The translations under genes and the position numbers were made by a program. Under the pieces are notes generated by a model. That model did not search any database, was not told where the DNA came from, and was given only the letters and a program-made list of their open reading frames with translations. From Microbulbifer sp. GL-2 (GTDB lineage: Bacteria; Pseudomonadota; Gammaproteobacteria; Pseudomonadales; Cellvibrionaceae), in NCBI RefSeq assembly GCF_007183175.1, contig NZ_AP019807.1, forward strand, positions 2,586,001-2,650,000: a DNA stretch of 64,000 bases, written 5' to 3'. This document shows positions 1 to 8,929 of the stretch, piece after piece; within the stretch, counting starts at the first letter, position 1, and every line of letters starts with the position of its first letter.

Positions 1-1396
1 CCTGCTCGAATTGCGGGAGTTGCTTGAGGATACGTCCGCGCGGATCGACGATCGCGGTTACCCCGGTATTTGTTCCTCGCACGAGGTAGCGGCCGGTTTC
101 CAGGGCGCGCATCTGTGCCATCTGCATATGCTGCAGTGGCCCTATGGATTCCCCAAACCAGGCATCGTTGCTGATTGTGAGAAGCACCTGAGCTGAGAGC
201 GCGCTGTTGGAAACCAGGCGCGGGTAGACGATCTCGTAACAGATCAGCGGCGCCCAGCTGGCCCCTGCCGCGTTTAACGGGCGCTGCTCTTCGGGCCCGG
301 AGCGGATAAAGGAAGTTGGTAAATTAAAAAATTCGATGGTACCGCGAATGAAATCCTCCAGGGGAACATACTCGCCGAAGGGCACCAGATGGCGCTTGTG
401 GTAAACGCTGGGGCTTCGGCCATATACCGCGGCCGAATTGTGCACAACACCGCTGCCCCCATTGGGATCACGGATGTCGTAGAGAATTCCACTGATCAGG
501 TCGACCCCGGTTTTTTCCGCATTGCGCTGCAGTGCCCGCATCAGGTTGGGAGCCTGGCCGTAGAGCATCGGCAGTGCTGCTTCCGGCCAGATGATCACGT
601 CTACATCCTTGTCACTCAGGGCGCGGGTGCCATCCTGGTATCGGCTGATAGTTTCGCCGCGAAATTCCGGTAGCCATTTTTTTTCCTGTGGAATATTCGC
701 CTGTACCAGTCCCACTGTAATAATTTTACCCTCGGCGTGAGTCCACTCCACATTGGCGAGGGCGGCGCCGATGGGCCAGGGGAACAGGGCCACACTGAGT
801 AGAGCGATATGGCTGCGCTGTTTAAGTGGTGTCAGGCGACCGCTGGCAGCGAGGGCGAGTACCGCTGCGCTAAAGGCTAGCAACAAACCGATACCGTAAA
901 CACTCACTATTGGAGCCCAGCCCGACAGCCAGGTCTCCAGGTGTGCATAGCCGGAGAAGAGCCAGGGGAAGCCGGTGAATATCCAGCTGCGGAACCATTC
1001 ACTGATAAACCAGAGTGCGGCAAAGGCCAGGGCAAAGCTGAATTTGTTATCGGTGAAACGGCCGAGGAAATAAAAGGGGGCGGCCAGCAATATCGCCATC
1101 AGGGCGACAAAACTGCCGGTGAGTGCGAGCCCGAGAGGAACCGATGAATTGCCAAAGTTTGTGATCGAGATGTATACCCAGGAACCGCCAGAGGTAAACA
1201 GGCCCAGACCATAACAAAACGCCAGCCACAGGGTAGTGCGCCCGCGCAGGGTTTTTCCTCCGGAGGCCATCAGGTATAGCCAGGCGAGCAGGGCAAGGGA
1301 CAACAGACCGCAGGCCCAGTAATTGAACGGGGCGAGAGAAAGTGTCATCAGCCCGCCAGCACCAGCACTGACAAGGGGAAAAAGTAATCTTCGCAT
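1..1396 (-). CDS. lnt: Apolipoprotein N-acyltransferase, C-terminus cut by window edge
   Basis: Inner-membrane enzyme that adds the third acyl chain to the N-terminal cysteine of lipoproteins. The frame is open from an ATG at 1396 to the window edge, giving 465 residues of a family usually near 510, so only the end is missing. The N-terminal half is a run of hydrophobic segments. The carbon-nitrogen hydrolase half follows, with the triad visible as Glu272 (WPEAALP), Lys334 (YHKRHLVPFGEY) and Cys386 (LICYEIVYP), matching E. coli Glu267, Lys335 and Cys387. It follows ybeX by 129 bp in the conserved phoH-ybeY-ybeX-lnt order. Shine-Dalgarno pairing before the ATG is weak, and an in-frame GTG lies eight codons upstream, so the start is less certain than the identity. 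Confidence 0.93.
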   Translation of the reverse strand, partial: MRRLLFPLVSAGAGGLMTLSLAPFNYWACGLLSLALLAWLYLMASGGKTLRGRTTLWLAFCYGLGLFTSGGSWVYISITNFGNSSVPLGLALTGSFVALMAILLAAPFYFLGRFTDNKFSFALAFAALWFISEWFRSWIFTGFPWLFSGYAHLETWLSGWAPIVSVYGIGLLLAFSAAVLALAASGRLTPLKQRSHIALLSVALFPWPIGAALANVEWTHAEGKIITVGLVQANIPQEKKWLPEFRGETISRYQDGTRALSDKDVDVIIWPEAALPMLYGQAPNLMRALQRNAEKTGVDLISGILYDIRDPNGGSGVVHNSAAVYGRSPSVYHKRHLVPFGEYVPLEDFIRGTIEFFNLPTSFIRSGPEEQRPLNAAGASWAPLICYEIVYPRLVSNSALSAQVLLTISNDAWFGESIGPLQHMQMAQMRALETGRYLVRGTNTGVTAIVDPRGRILKQLPQFEQ

Positions 1397-1525
1397 AGAC
1401 TCGCTTAATTGATGACCGACCACTGCGGCCGTGCATCCGATATTTCCTGCCCTTACAGCTGAAATCTCGTGTAGGGCGCTGTTGATGATCAGCTCCTTGC
1501 ACGAGATTCAGTGAGGGGCTTCTGG

Positions 1526-2419
1526 TTAATCCTCTTCCGGCGGCTTGTGCATATGAGACACGCGCAATAAGTGGATCTGCCGGCTATCCGCGTAGAGGAC
1601 ACGGAACATAAAGTCACCCAGGCGGGTTACCTCATCTCGACCGGGCAGATGGCCGAAAGACTGCATGATTAGACCACCAACAGTGTCAAATTCTTCATCG
1701 CTGAATTCACACTCAAAAAATGCATTGAATTCTTCGATCGGAGTGAGCGCTTTGACGATGTAGTCATTGTCTCCAACCCGGCGGATAAAGCTATCCTCTT
1801 CCTCCTCGTCGGTTTCGTCTTCGATCTCACCGACAATCTCCTCGAGAATATCTTCAATCGTGACTACGCCTGAGACACCGCCATATTCATCGATAACCAC
1901 TGCCATGTGGTAGCGGTTCTCACGAAATTCCCGCAGGAGGATATTCAGGCGTTTGCTCTCGGGAATGATATTGGCCGGGCGAATAATATCTTCGAGCTGG
2001 AATTCGCCGACACCCTTGAGGAGTAGGGGGAGCAGGTCTTTGGCCAGGAGGATTCCACGGATATCGTCGATGCTCTCACCGACAACTGGAAAACGGGAGT
2101 GGCCTGATTCGATAATTTTGGGCAGGAATACTTCGGGTTTGTCTTCCAGGCCCACTACTACCATTTGCGAGCGGGGGATCATTATCTCCCGTACTTGCTG
2201 GCTGGAAACATCCAGGGCACCTTCGATGATGGACAGTGCCTCAGCGTCTACCAGTTGGTTGTCAGCCGCGTCTTTAATGATATCCAGCAGCTCATCGCGG
2301 GATTTTGGTTCAGCGGAAAACGCGCTGAACAGCTTTTCCAGCCAGTTTTTTTCACTCGATCGGGGTTTACTTGAAGAGTGACTACTTGGGGGCTCGTCTG
2401 TGGTCATGGAAGTGGCCAT
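1526..2419 (-). CDS. ybeX: CorC/HlyC-family CBS-domain protein YbeX
   Basis: 297 residues, close to the 292 of E. coli YbeX (CorC). A polar N-terminus leads into two CBS domains (about residues 75-195, including IMIPRSQM at 80-86 and the conserved VIDEYGGVSGVVTIEDILEE stretch from 175). An acidic linker (about 196-210) and a CorC_HlyC C-terminal domain (about 215-290) follow. The family has been linked to Mg/Co efflux and, through its neighbours, to ribosome maintenance; neither role can be read from the sequence. The start is the ATG at 2419, preceded by CGGAGC. It lies between ybeY and lnt on the same strand. Confidence 0.93.
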   Translation of the reverse strand: MATSMTTDEPPSSHSSSKPRSSEKNWLEKLFSAFSAEPKSRDELLDIIKDAADNQLVDAEALSIIEGALDVSSQQVREIMIPRSQMVVVGLEDKPEVFLPKIIESGHSRFPVVGESIDDIRGILLAKDLLPLLLKGVGEFQLEDIIRPANIIPESKRLNILLREFRENRYHMAVVIDEYGGVSGVVTIEDILEEIVGEIEDETDEEEEDSFIRRVGDNDYIVKALTPIEEFNAFFECEFSDEEFDTVGGLIMQSFGHLPGRDEVTRLGDFMFRVLYADSRQIHLLRVSHMHKPPEED

Positions 2420-2484
2420 GCTCCGGGTATCTCTCGTCTCTTGCTAATCAATTTCAGTTAATCGGTAAGTGGGGGGGCGGGGGG

Positions 2485-2955
2485 TCACCCTGCCTCCTCC
2501 AAAGGTGTATAGGGATCGGCAAAGCCCAGCTGTGCCAACAGTTTTGTCTCCAGCTGTTCCATAACCTCGGCCTCGGCGTCGTCGATATGGTCATAGCCCA
2601 GAAGATGCAGTGTGCCATGGACCAGCATATGTGCCCAGTGCGCGGGAAGCGATTTGCCCTGTTGATCCGCTTCCATTTGTACAATTGGCGCACAGATCAC
2701 AAGGTCTCCCAGCAGGGGAAGATTCAGCTCCGCCGGAAAGTCCGTATGAAAGGACAGAACATTGGTCGGCTTGTCTTTGCCTCGGTACTGGTGGTTGAGC
2801 TGCTGGCTCTCGTCTTCATCGACAATACGCACAGCGAGTTCGACCTCTTTGCGATGAGCGGGCAATGCTGCGATAACCCAGGAGCGGATGTCGTCATCGG
2901 AGGGTAGGTATGTACAGCGGCTAGCCCGCTGCACATCCAGAGTTAAATCAATCAT
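2485..2955 (-). CDS. ybeY: Endoribonuclease YbeY
   Basis: 156-residue single-domain metal-dependent RNase involved in 16S rRNA 3' maturation and 70S quality control. The family signature HGTLHLLGYDH lies at residues 113-123, giving the three Zn-binding histidines 113, 117 and 123. The upstream conserved stretch GKDKPTNVLSF is at about 59-69. The gene starts 17 bp after the phoH stop and precedes ybeX, so the three are very likely cotranscribed. Confidence 0.96.
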   Translation of the reverse strand: MIDLTLDVQRASRCTYLPSDDDIRSWVIAALPAHRKEVELAVRIVDEDESQQLNHQYRGKDKPTNVLSFHTDFPAELNLPLLGDLVICAPIVQMEADQQGKSLPAHWAHMLVHGTLHLLGYDHIDDAEAEVMEQLETKLLAQLGFADPYTPLEEAG

Positions 2956-2972
2956 AGGTGTACAGCGGAGCC

Positions 2973-4016
2973 TCAGGCTGCATTTTCGCCAGCCTTGCTG
3001 GGAACATCTATTTCCCGGTCGGCCTCGTGGATATCGTAAGCCTCCACAATGCGCTGTACCAGGGGGTGACGCACAACATCTTTAGCGCCAAAGTGGGTAA
3101 AGCTGATGCCGTTAACCTTTTTGAGCACCTCAACAGAGTGGCGCAGGCCTGAAGCCTGGCCACGGGGCAGGTCTACCTGGCTGGGGTCGCCAGTGATCAC
3201 TGCGGTTGAGCCGAAACCGATACGCGTCAGGAACATCTTCATCTGTTCACGTGTGGTGTTCTGGCTCTCGTCGAGAATGACAAAAGCGTTATTCAGGGTG
3301 CGGCCGCGCATATAGGCTAGAGGAGCTACTTCGATCACATTGCGCTCGATTAGCTTGCCGACCGTCTCAAAGCCGAGCATCTCGTAGAGAGCGTCGTACA
3401 GAGGGCGCAAGTAGGGATCCACCTTCTGGCTCAAGTCACCGGGCAGAAAACCCAGTTTTTCCCCGGCTTCTACAGCTGGTCGCACTAGCAGGATACGCTC
3501 AACCTGATCCTTGAGCAGAGCCTCGACCGCGCAGGCCACTGCCAGGTAAGTCTTGCCTGTGCCCGCCGGGCCTATTCCGAAATTGATATCGTTGGATTGA
3601 ACCGCATGCACATATTTGCGCTGGTTCAGTCCACGGGGACGCACGGAGCACTTCTTGGTGCGGATTAAGACTACTTGGTCGGCCTCTGAAGAATCTTCCT
3701 TGTCGCCCTTGTTGAGCAGCTCCTCGACACCTGACTGCTGCAGGGCCAGGTGAATTTCATCGGGCGTCAGGTGATCCTGAGAGTCGGTTTCCTTGTAGAG
3801 GAAGCTCAGCAGCTCACCTGCAGCCCTGGCCGATTTGGACTCGCCATAGATGGCAAACTGGTTACCGCGGTTGCGGATCTCAATATCCAGTCGCTGTTCG
3901 ATTTGGCGTAGATGTTGGTCAAATTGGCCGCAAAGATTTGCGAGACGGCGGGCGTCGTTGGGCTCAAGGGTGATGTTGTGAGCTAGGGTATGCGTTTCCA
4001 AATTGGTTTCCGGCAC
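2973..4016 (-). CDS. ybeZ: PhoH-like ATPase (YbeZ)
   Basis: 347 residues, the usual length of YbeZ. The N-terminal 110 residues include a KH-like part. The PhoH P-loop domain has Walker A GPAGTGKT at 149-156 and Walker B VILDES with Asp249 and Glu250. YbeZ is a predicted ATPase/RNA helicase that partners YbeY in rRNA processing. The start is taken as the GTG at 4014-4016, the furthest upstream reasonable codon; its ribosome-binding site is weak and a TTG a few codons downstream cannot be excluded. The 195 bp upstream, towards miaB, carry several palindromes. Confidence 0.94.
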   Translation of the reverse strand: MPETNLETHTLAHNITLEPNDARRLANLCGQFDQHLRQIEQRLDIEIRNRGNQFAIYGESKSARAAGELLSFLYKETDSQDHLTPDEIHLALQQSGVEELLNKGDKEDSSEADQVVLIRTKKCSVRPRGLNQRKYVHAVQSNDINFGIGPAGTGKTYLAVACAVEALLKDQVERILLVRPAVEAGEKLGFLPGDLSQKVDPYLRPLYDALYEMLGFETVGKLIERNVIEVAPLAYMRGRTLNNAFVILDESQNTTREQMKMFLTRIGFGSTAVITGDPSQVDLPRGQASGLRHSVEVLKKVNGISFTHFGAKDVVRHPLVQRIVEAYDIHEADREIDVPSKAGENAA

Positions 4017-4052
4017 CTTAATTTGTAGGGTTCACTGCTAGGGTATACCCAT

Positions 4053-4127
4053 TTTCCCTATATGGGAAAGTCTTGAGTGCTACCAATAGGTTCTAACTTT
4101 ACCCGATTTTAATTACACCTTGTAATT
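4053..4127. promoter_or_regulatory. Palindrome cluster upstream of phoH
   Basis: Three inverted repeats lie within 90 bp upstream of the phoH start. GGGTATACCC is at 4041-4050. TTTCCC-5-GGGAAA is at 4053-4069. A perfect AATTACA-CCT-TGTAATT is at 4111-4127. The last has the 7-3-7 symmetry of a dimeric regulator site, but its half-sites run in the opposite order to HexR boxes. The regulator is not recognised. In E. coli this operon is under heat-shock control, but I see no clear sigma-32 promoter here. Confidence 0.35.
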
Positions 4128-4154
4128 TCATAGGGTTTACTAGGTCAATTTGGC

Positions 4155-4185
4155 GGCAAGATGTGCTTTAGAAGCATATCTTGCC
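4155..4185 (-). terminator. Long hairpin after miaB
   Basis: An almost perfect stem, GGCAAGAT.TGCTT-TAG-AAGCA.ATCTTGCC, stands 25 bp beyond the miaB stop. There is no T tract after it on the minus strand, so it may be a 3' processing or attenuation structure between miaB and the phoH operon rather than a strong intrinsic terminator. Confidence 0.4.
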
Positions 4186-4210
4186 GGTGGGAGGGCAGTC
4201 TTGCGGGCTA

Positions 4211-5578
4211 TTAGAAAAGGTCTTCTTCTAATTCTGAGGTGACCAGGATGCCGCGCAATGAGTTGGGTAGGGCCTCTTCAATTACCACATCGGCAAACTT
4301 ACCGATCAATGCCAGGTCATCGGCGCGGAAGTTGACTACCCGGTTATTTTCGGTTCGGCCCTGAAGCTGCCCGGGGTCTTTCTTTGATACACCGGTCACC
4401 AGGACCCGCTCGGTGTTACCCACCATGCGTCGGGCAATCGCTGCGGCTTGCTGGTTGATACGGTTCTGGAGCAGCTGCAGGCGTTGTTTCTTCACTTCCT
4501 CCGGGGTGTCGTCGGGCAGGTCTGCCGCCGGTGTCCCAGGGCGTGGCGAGTAAATAAAACTGAATGAAACATCGAAGCCCACTTCCTGGATCAGGTTCAT
4601 AGTGGCCTCGAAGTCCCTGTCGGTCTCGCCAGGAAAGCCGATGATAAAGTCGGAGGAGAGGCAGATATCCGGGCGTATTTTTTTCAGACGGCGGATCTTT
4701 GATTTGTACTCCAGCGCTGTATGGCCGCGCTTCATTGCCATCAGGATACGATCTGAGCCGCTCTGTACTGGCAAATGGAGATGGCTGACGAGTTCCGGCA
4801 CCTCTGCGTAAACATCAATCAGGGCGTCGGAGAACTCAACCGGGTGGGATGTGGTATAGCGGATACGATCTATCCCGTCGATTGCCGCCACATAGGTGAT
4901 TAGTTCAGCAAAATCCACCTCGTGGCCGTCTTCGCCAGCTGCGCGGTAGGCGTTTACATTCTGGCCCAGCAGGTTTACCTCTCGCACCCCCTGGCCGGCC
5001 AGGTGGGCAACCTCTTCCAGTACATCGGCAACGGGGCGGCTCACTTCCTCCCCGCGAGTGTAAGGCACAACACAGAAGGTGCAGTACTTGGAACAACCTT
5101 CCATAATAGAGACGAAGGCAGTGGCACCGTCGGCTTCGGGCTGGGGCAGTCGGTCAAATTTCTCGATTTCCGGGAAGCTGATATCCACGACGACTACGCC
5201 GTTTTTCTGTTCCTTGGTTTCCATCATCTCCGGCAGGCGGTGCAGGGTCTGAGGGCCAAAAATCAGGTCAACGTAAGGAGCGCGCTTAGCGATGGCTTCG
5301 CCCTCCTGGCTGGCTACACAGCCACCGACGCCGATAACCAGATCGGGATTCTTCTCCTTAAGGCGTCTCCAGCGGCCGAGTTGGTGGAATAGTTTTTCCT
5401 GAGCCTTCTCGCGAATAGAACAGGTGTTGACCAGTAGCACGTCTGCATCTTCAGGGTCGTCGGTGGGTACCATGGCGTGGGACTCGCCGAGCAGATCGCG
5501 CATCCTGGCGGAATCGTACTCATTCATTTGGCAGCCGTGGGTTTTGATGTATAGCTTTTTAGCCGGTGTATCGGACAT
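4211..5578 (-). CDS. miaB: tRNA-2-methylthio-N6-dimethylallyladenosine synthase MiaB
   Basis: Radical-SAM methylthiotransferase acting on i6A37 of tRNAs that read codons beginning with U. It has 455 residues, slightly shorter than E. coli MiaB (474). The N-terminal MTTase domain carries the three cysteines of the auxiliary 4Fe-4S cluster (Cys16, Cys53, Cys87). The radical-SAM CxxxCxxC is at Cys162, Cys166 and Cys169 (CSKYCTFC), followed by VVPYTRG. A TRAM domain occupies about residues 380-445. The start is the ATG at 5578 with AGG seven bases upstream. It is the first gene of the minus-strand block, as in many gammaproteobacteria. Confidence 0.97.
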   Translation of the reverse strand: MSDTPAKKLYIKTHGCQMNEYDSARMRDLLGESHAMVPTDDPEDADVLLVNTCSIREKAQEKLFHQLGRWRRLKEKNPDLVIGVGGCVASQEGEAIAKRAPYVDLIFGPQTLHRLPEMMETKEQKNGVVVVDISFPEIEKFDRLPQPEADGATAFVSIMEGCSKYCTFCVVPYTRGEEVSRPVADVLEEVAHLAGQGVREVNLLGQNVNAYRAAGEDGHEVDFAELITYVAAIDGIDRIRYTTSHPVEFSDALIDVYAEVPELVSHLHLPVQSGSDRILMAMKRGHTALEYKSKIRRLKKIRPDICLSSDFIIGFPGETDRDFEATMNLIQEVGFDVSFSFIYSPRPGTPAADLPDDTPEEVKKQRLQLLQNRINQQAAAIARRMVGNTERVLVTGVSKKDPGQLQGRTENNRVVNFRADDLALIGKFADVVIEEALPNSLRGILVTSELEEDLF

Positions 5579-5759
5579 ATCGTGCCTGGTTAAAAACTGG
5601 TCAATTAAACGGGTGGGGCATTATAACGACAGGACCCGGTACTGCATAGATGGCTATATTAGCGGTTGAGAACCTGTGCTATTCTTGCGCGCTTTTTCGG
5701 GCTTTGCCCGCTTTCTGATCAATTTTGAGCTTCGGGGTATTCCCCATCCTGAGAGACTT

Positions 5760-6092
5760 ATGGCCAACCCGATATATAAAGTGATTTTCCACAACCAAAA
5801 CCAGGTGTATGAACTCTATGCCCGGGCTATTTATCAAAGCGATATGTACGGCTTTATCGAAGTCGAGGAGTTCGTATTCGGGGAAAAGGCCCAATTGGTT
5901 GTGGACCCCAGTGAAGAAAAGCTGAAAAACGAGTTTGCTTCGGTAACCCGTTCCTACATTCCCATGCATAGTATTGTGCGCATAGATGAAGTAGAGAAAG
6001 AGGGAACCGGCAAGATAGTCGAAGTTAAGGGTGACAAGGTAGCGAAGTTCCCTTTTGCTCCTCCTATCAGGCATCCCCAGGATACCGAGTAA
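5760..6092 (+). CDS. DUF1820 family protein
   Basis: 110-residue soluble protein beginning MANPIYKVIFHNQNQ and containing the stretch GFIEVEEFVFGEK, typical of DUF1820, a small family of unknown function in Pseudomonas and relatives. The ATG at 5760 is chosen over an in-frame upstream start at 5676 because GAGAGAC sits just before it and the extra N-terminus does not look like the family. It diverges from miaB across about 180 bp. Confidence 0.85.
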   Translation: MANPIYKVIFHNQNQVYELYARAIYQSDMYGFIEVEEFVFGEKAQLVVDPSEEKLKNEFASVTRSYIPMHSIVRIDEVEKEGTGKIVEVKGDKVAKFPFAPPIRHPQDTE

Positions 6093-6396
6093 TTCTCTTC
6101 CTCCCTGGTTGCGGGCTGGCGGGCGATTGCCCCGCTGGTCTGAACATTAAAACCTCCGCAGTTTTTTCCTTTCCGCTGCAATATAAGCTTCAATAAAAAT
6201 CCTCCTGACTGTCATCAAATCGCTGCAAAGTGATTGCCCAGGCGATCAACACATATATCAATGTCTGTGTGATCGCAGCTTGTAAACCCTTGTTTTTTCC
6301 TGGCTGTGTGGCACTGCGTGAGCTGCAATTGATTTCCCTTATGTCGGCAAAGTAACTCATCGCAGCTAACAGCTGGTCAAAGTCTGGAATATTGCT
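6093..6396. other. Intergenic spacer, nothing assigned
   Basis: 304 bp between the DUF1820 gene and the LpxH-like gene. Open frames here are short and lack ribosome-binding sites. A promoter for the downstream pair is expected, but no convincing -35/-10 pair was found. Confidence 0.5.
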
Positions 6397-7188
6397 ATGA
6401 GCAATCGCTACCGCGCACTGTGGATATCCGATGTCCATTTGGGTAGTAGAGATAGTGAGCCCCATCGGCTGGCCGATTTCCTGGCGCAGAACCGCGCCGA
6501 TACGGTTTATCTAGTGGGCGATATTTTTGATATGCATGCTCTGTCCAAGGGGCGAGGGACCTGGTGCCAAGCATCATCCATGCTGCTGGAAATGCTTTCC
6601 GAGTTAAGTTCCCTGGCACAGGAAGTGATTTATATCCCTGGGAATCACGATGCCCCTATGCGCAGCTGGGCCGGTAAGCGTCTTGGCAATATTCGTATTG
6701 AGCGAGACTGGATACACACAGCTTCTGATGGCCGCCGCTATTGGACCACCCATGGGGATCAATTTGAGCACCATATAAAAGTGCATCCAGTCAGCTACCA
6801 CATCGGTGATCGCAGTTACTACTTGATGTTGCGCTTTAATCGCTGGATCAACTATTGGCGTAGCCGTTTTGATAAACCCTGGTGGTCCCTGGCCAGCCAA
6901 GTAAAAAACAGGGTTGGCGCAGCCCGGCAAATGATGGGTGACTTTGAAAATATCGCTGTAAAAGCGGCGATAGGAAAGGCGGTGGATGGCATTGTTTGCG
7001 GGCATATCCACCGCCCTGCATTGTGGCAAAAAGAGATCGGGAGTGGCACTGTGACTTACGCCAACTGTGGAGATTGGGTTGATTCCATGAGCGCGATAGT
7101 GGAGCAGCAGGACGGCAGCCTGGAGCTATTGCATTGGTACAGAGCACCGAAAATTGCCAGCATAATGACAGAGGTGGTGGCAGCATGA
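6397..7188 (+). CDS. UDP-2,3-diacylglucosamine diphosphatase-like metallophosphoesterase
   Basis: 263-residue calcineurin-like phosphoesterase of the COG2908 (LpxH-like) type. Metal-binding motifs are DVH (Asp12, His14), GDIFD (41-45), GNHD (82-85), THGDQFE near 110 and GHIHRP near 200. This branch carries the pattern of longer LpxH-related proteins found beside acyltransferases; true LpxH is nearer 240 residues, so lipid A synthesis is not assured. The stop overlaps the start of the next gene (ATGA at 7185-7188), implying translational coupling and a shared lipid-related role. The start ATG at 6397 is the first residue of a conserved-looking N-terminus. Confidence 0.82.
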   Translation: MSNRYRALWISDVHLGSRDSEPHRLADFLAQNRADTVYLVGDIFDMHALSKGRGTWCQASSMLLEMLSELSSLAQEVIYIPGNHDAPMRSWAGKRLGNIRIERDWIHTASDGRRYWTTHGDQFEHHIKVHPVSYHIGDRSYYLMLRFNRWINYWRSRFDKPWWSLASQVKNRVGAARQMMGDFENIAVKAAIGKAVDGIVCGHIHRPALWQKEIGSGTVTYANCGDWVDSMSAIVEQQDGSLELLHWYRAPKIASIMTEVVAA

Positions 7189-8873
7189 TCCAATTGGAAA
7201 CACTATTGCAAAGAAACCCCTGGTATAGTGCGGCACCGCAGAAAACCACTCGTAAAATCGTCTCCGCCACCTTGAAAAAAATTTGCTGTGAAGAGCGAAT
7301 TCTGGAGTTTGGACGGCGCTATCCGCACTTGGGTGGAATTGACTTTATTCGCCAGTTATTTACCGAGCTGAATTTTCGTTATGAGTTGAATCCCTCGGAG
7401 CTGGAAAGAATACCTGTCAGCGGACCATTGGTTATTGTTTCCAATCACCCTCTCGGCAGTCTCGATGGGCTCGCGCTGATTGATATGGTGACCAGGGTGC
7501 GTAAGGATGTACGCGCTGTTGCCAGTCAGTTACTTTGGAATATCAAACCTCTACGCCCACATTTCTTACCTGTGGATAATTTTCAAGGACGCACTCGCCG
7601 CACGGATGTTGAGGGAATTTACGATCACCTGGGGCAGGATGGTGCCATTATTATTTTCCCCGCCGGGGAAGTATCGCGCTTTAGTCCCCACGGAGTGCGC
7701 GATGGTCGATGGAATCCAGGGTTTGTCCGCTTTGCAGAAAAAGCGAATGCGCCAATTCTCCCTGTGCAGGTTCTAGGTAGAAATTCCTGGTGGTTCTACG
7801 GGTTATCGATGCTGAATAAACCCCTGTCGACACTTTGGTTAATTCGGGAAATGTTCAAGCAGTCCAGTCGCGGTATTGATATCCGAATTGGCCGTCCACT
7901 TGAGGCGGAACATTTCCGTAGCTGGCCATTGACTCCGCGTGCTCAGGCTGCTCTTTGGCGCAAACATGTGTATAAGTTGCAGCGCTCACCAGCAGCTCTT
8001 GGCCCCGAATTAATAGCTGCTGCAGAACCCCGGCCTGAAGTGGCAAGTGTTATTGAGAATTGCGAGGTGTTGACAGCACAGGGTGCATTCTCAGTGCGTC
8101 TTTACCGCCAGAGAGCTGATTGTCCGGTGATGCGTGAGTTAGCGAGAGTACGAGAGGTGGCTTTTCGTGCAGTGGGGGAAGGGACCGGGCTGAGCCGTGA
8201 CTGGGATGCCTTTGATGCCCACTATGAGCACTTATTATTATGGGATCGTGAGCGCCAAGTGATTGCCGGGGCCTATCGTCTGGCGACTACAGAGGCTTTA
8301 GGCGAGGATGAAATTTACAGTGGGACTTTATTTAATTACCCAAGTCCTCCTGGTCAGTGTTTACCCGCGTCTGCGGAACTCGGGCGAAGTTTCCTGTTGC
8401 CCGAATATTGGCGTGGGCGAGGGCTGGATTTACTCTGGGCGGCCATTGGTCAGTGGGTTTTACGGAATAAAGTACGCTACCTGTTTGGGCCGGTATCTAT
8501 GCCGGGGACTTTCTCTGTACGGGCCAAGTCAGCGATAGTACGCTATTTTTCTCACTATTTTGCTCCGGAAAATTCCTTGGGTGATGCACGTTTGCCTTTC
8601 CTTCAGGCTGCTGAATCCCTGCCACTACTTTGCGGGGATTCAGTTTCTGATATGCTCCAGCTAAAACAGGTGCTGCGCGAGGAGGGTGTGGTGCTTCCGC
8701 CACTTTTTAAAAAGTATGCATCCCTGACCAAGCCAGGAGGTACCACTTTCCACGCTTTTAATATTGATCCGGATTTCTGTGATTCCGTCGATGGCCTGGT
8801 GGTCGTTGATCTCCATCTCGCCGACGAAAAATTTGCCAGACGGTATTTGGCCGGCCATTTTCACCAGGAATAA
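7185..8873 (+). CDS. Bifunctional acyltransferase, OlsF-type (ornithine lipid synthase-like)
   Basis: 562 residues from the coupled ATG at 7185. The N-terminal half is a PlsC/hemolysin-type acyltransferase with NHPLGSLDG (His88, Asp94) and FPAGEVSR (158-165). The C-terminal half (about 290-500) resembles the GNAT-like N-acyltransferase of OlsB, including an AELGRSFLLPEYWRGRG stretch. This N-PlsC/C-OlsB order matches OlsF, which makes ornithine lipids in one polypeptide. The substrate amino acid (ornithine, lysine or glycine) cannot be told from sequence. The preceding phosphoesterase is coupled to it. A bidirectional terminator begins at its stop. Confidence 0.8.
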   Translation: MIQLETLLQRNPWYSAAPQKTTRKIVSATLKKICCEERILEFGRRYPHLGGIDFIRQLFTELNFRYELNPSELERIPVSGPLVIVSNHPLGSLDGLALIDMVTRVRKDVRAVASQLLWNIKPLRPHFLPVDNFQGRTRRTDVEGIYDHLGQDGAIIIFPAGEVSRFSPHGVRDGRWNPGFVRFAEKANAPILPVQVLGRNSWWFYGLSMLNKPLSTLWLIREMFKQSSRGIDIRIGRPLEAEHFRSWPLTPRAQAALWRKHVYKLQRSPAALGPELIAAAEPRPEVASVIENCEVLTAQGAFSVRLYRQRADCPVMRELARVREVAFRAVGEGTGLSRDWDAFDAHYEHLLLWDRERQVIAGAYRLATTEALGEDEIYSGTLFNYPSPPGQCLPASAELGRSFLLPEYWRGRGLDLLWAAIGQWVLRNKVRYLFGPVSMPGTFSVRAKSAIVRYFSHYFAPENSLGDARLPFLQAAESLPLLCGDSVSDMLQLKQVLREEGVVLPPLFKKYASLTKPGGTTFHAFNIDPDFCDSVDGLVVVDLHLADEKFARRYLAGHFHQE

Positions 8874-8896
8874 AAAGCGGCCGAATTGGCCGCTTT
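8874..8896. terminator. Bidirectional terminator
   Basis: AAAGCGGCC-GAATT-GGCCGCTTT, a perfect 9-bp stem flanked by A residues on the left and T-rich sequence on the right, lies between the converging acyltransferase and aminotransferase genes. Confidence 0.85.
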
Positions 8897-8929
8897 GATT
8901 CATCGGATTCTCCGTGCAAAATTTTAGGG

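Noticed and set aside
1047..1502. 151-codon minus-strand frame over the lnt start
   Set aside because: A different frame of the same strand; the lnt frame carries all catalytic motifs and runs to the window edge.
6190..6465. 91-codon minus-strand frame overlapping the LpxH-like start
   Set aside because: Overlaps a conserved gene and has no domain.
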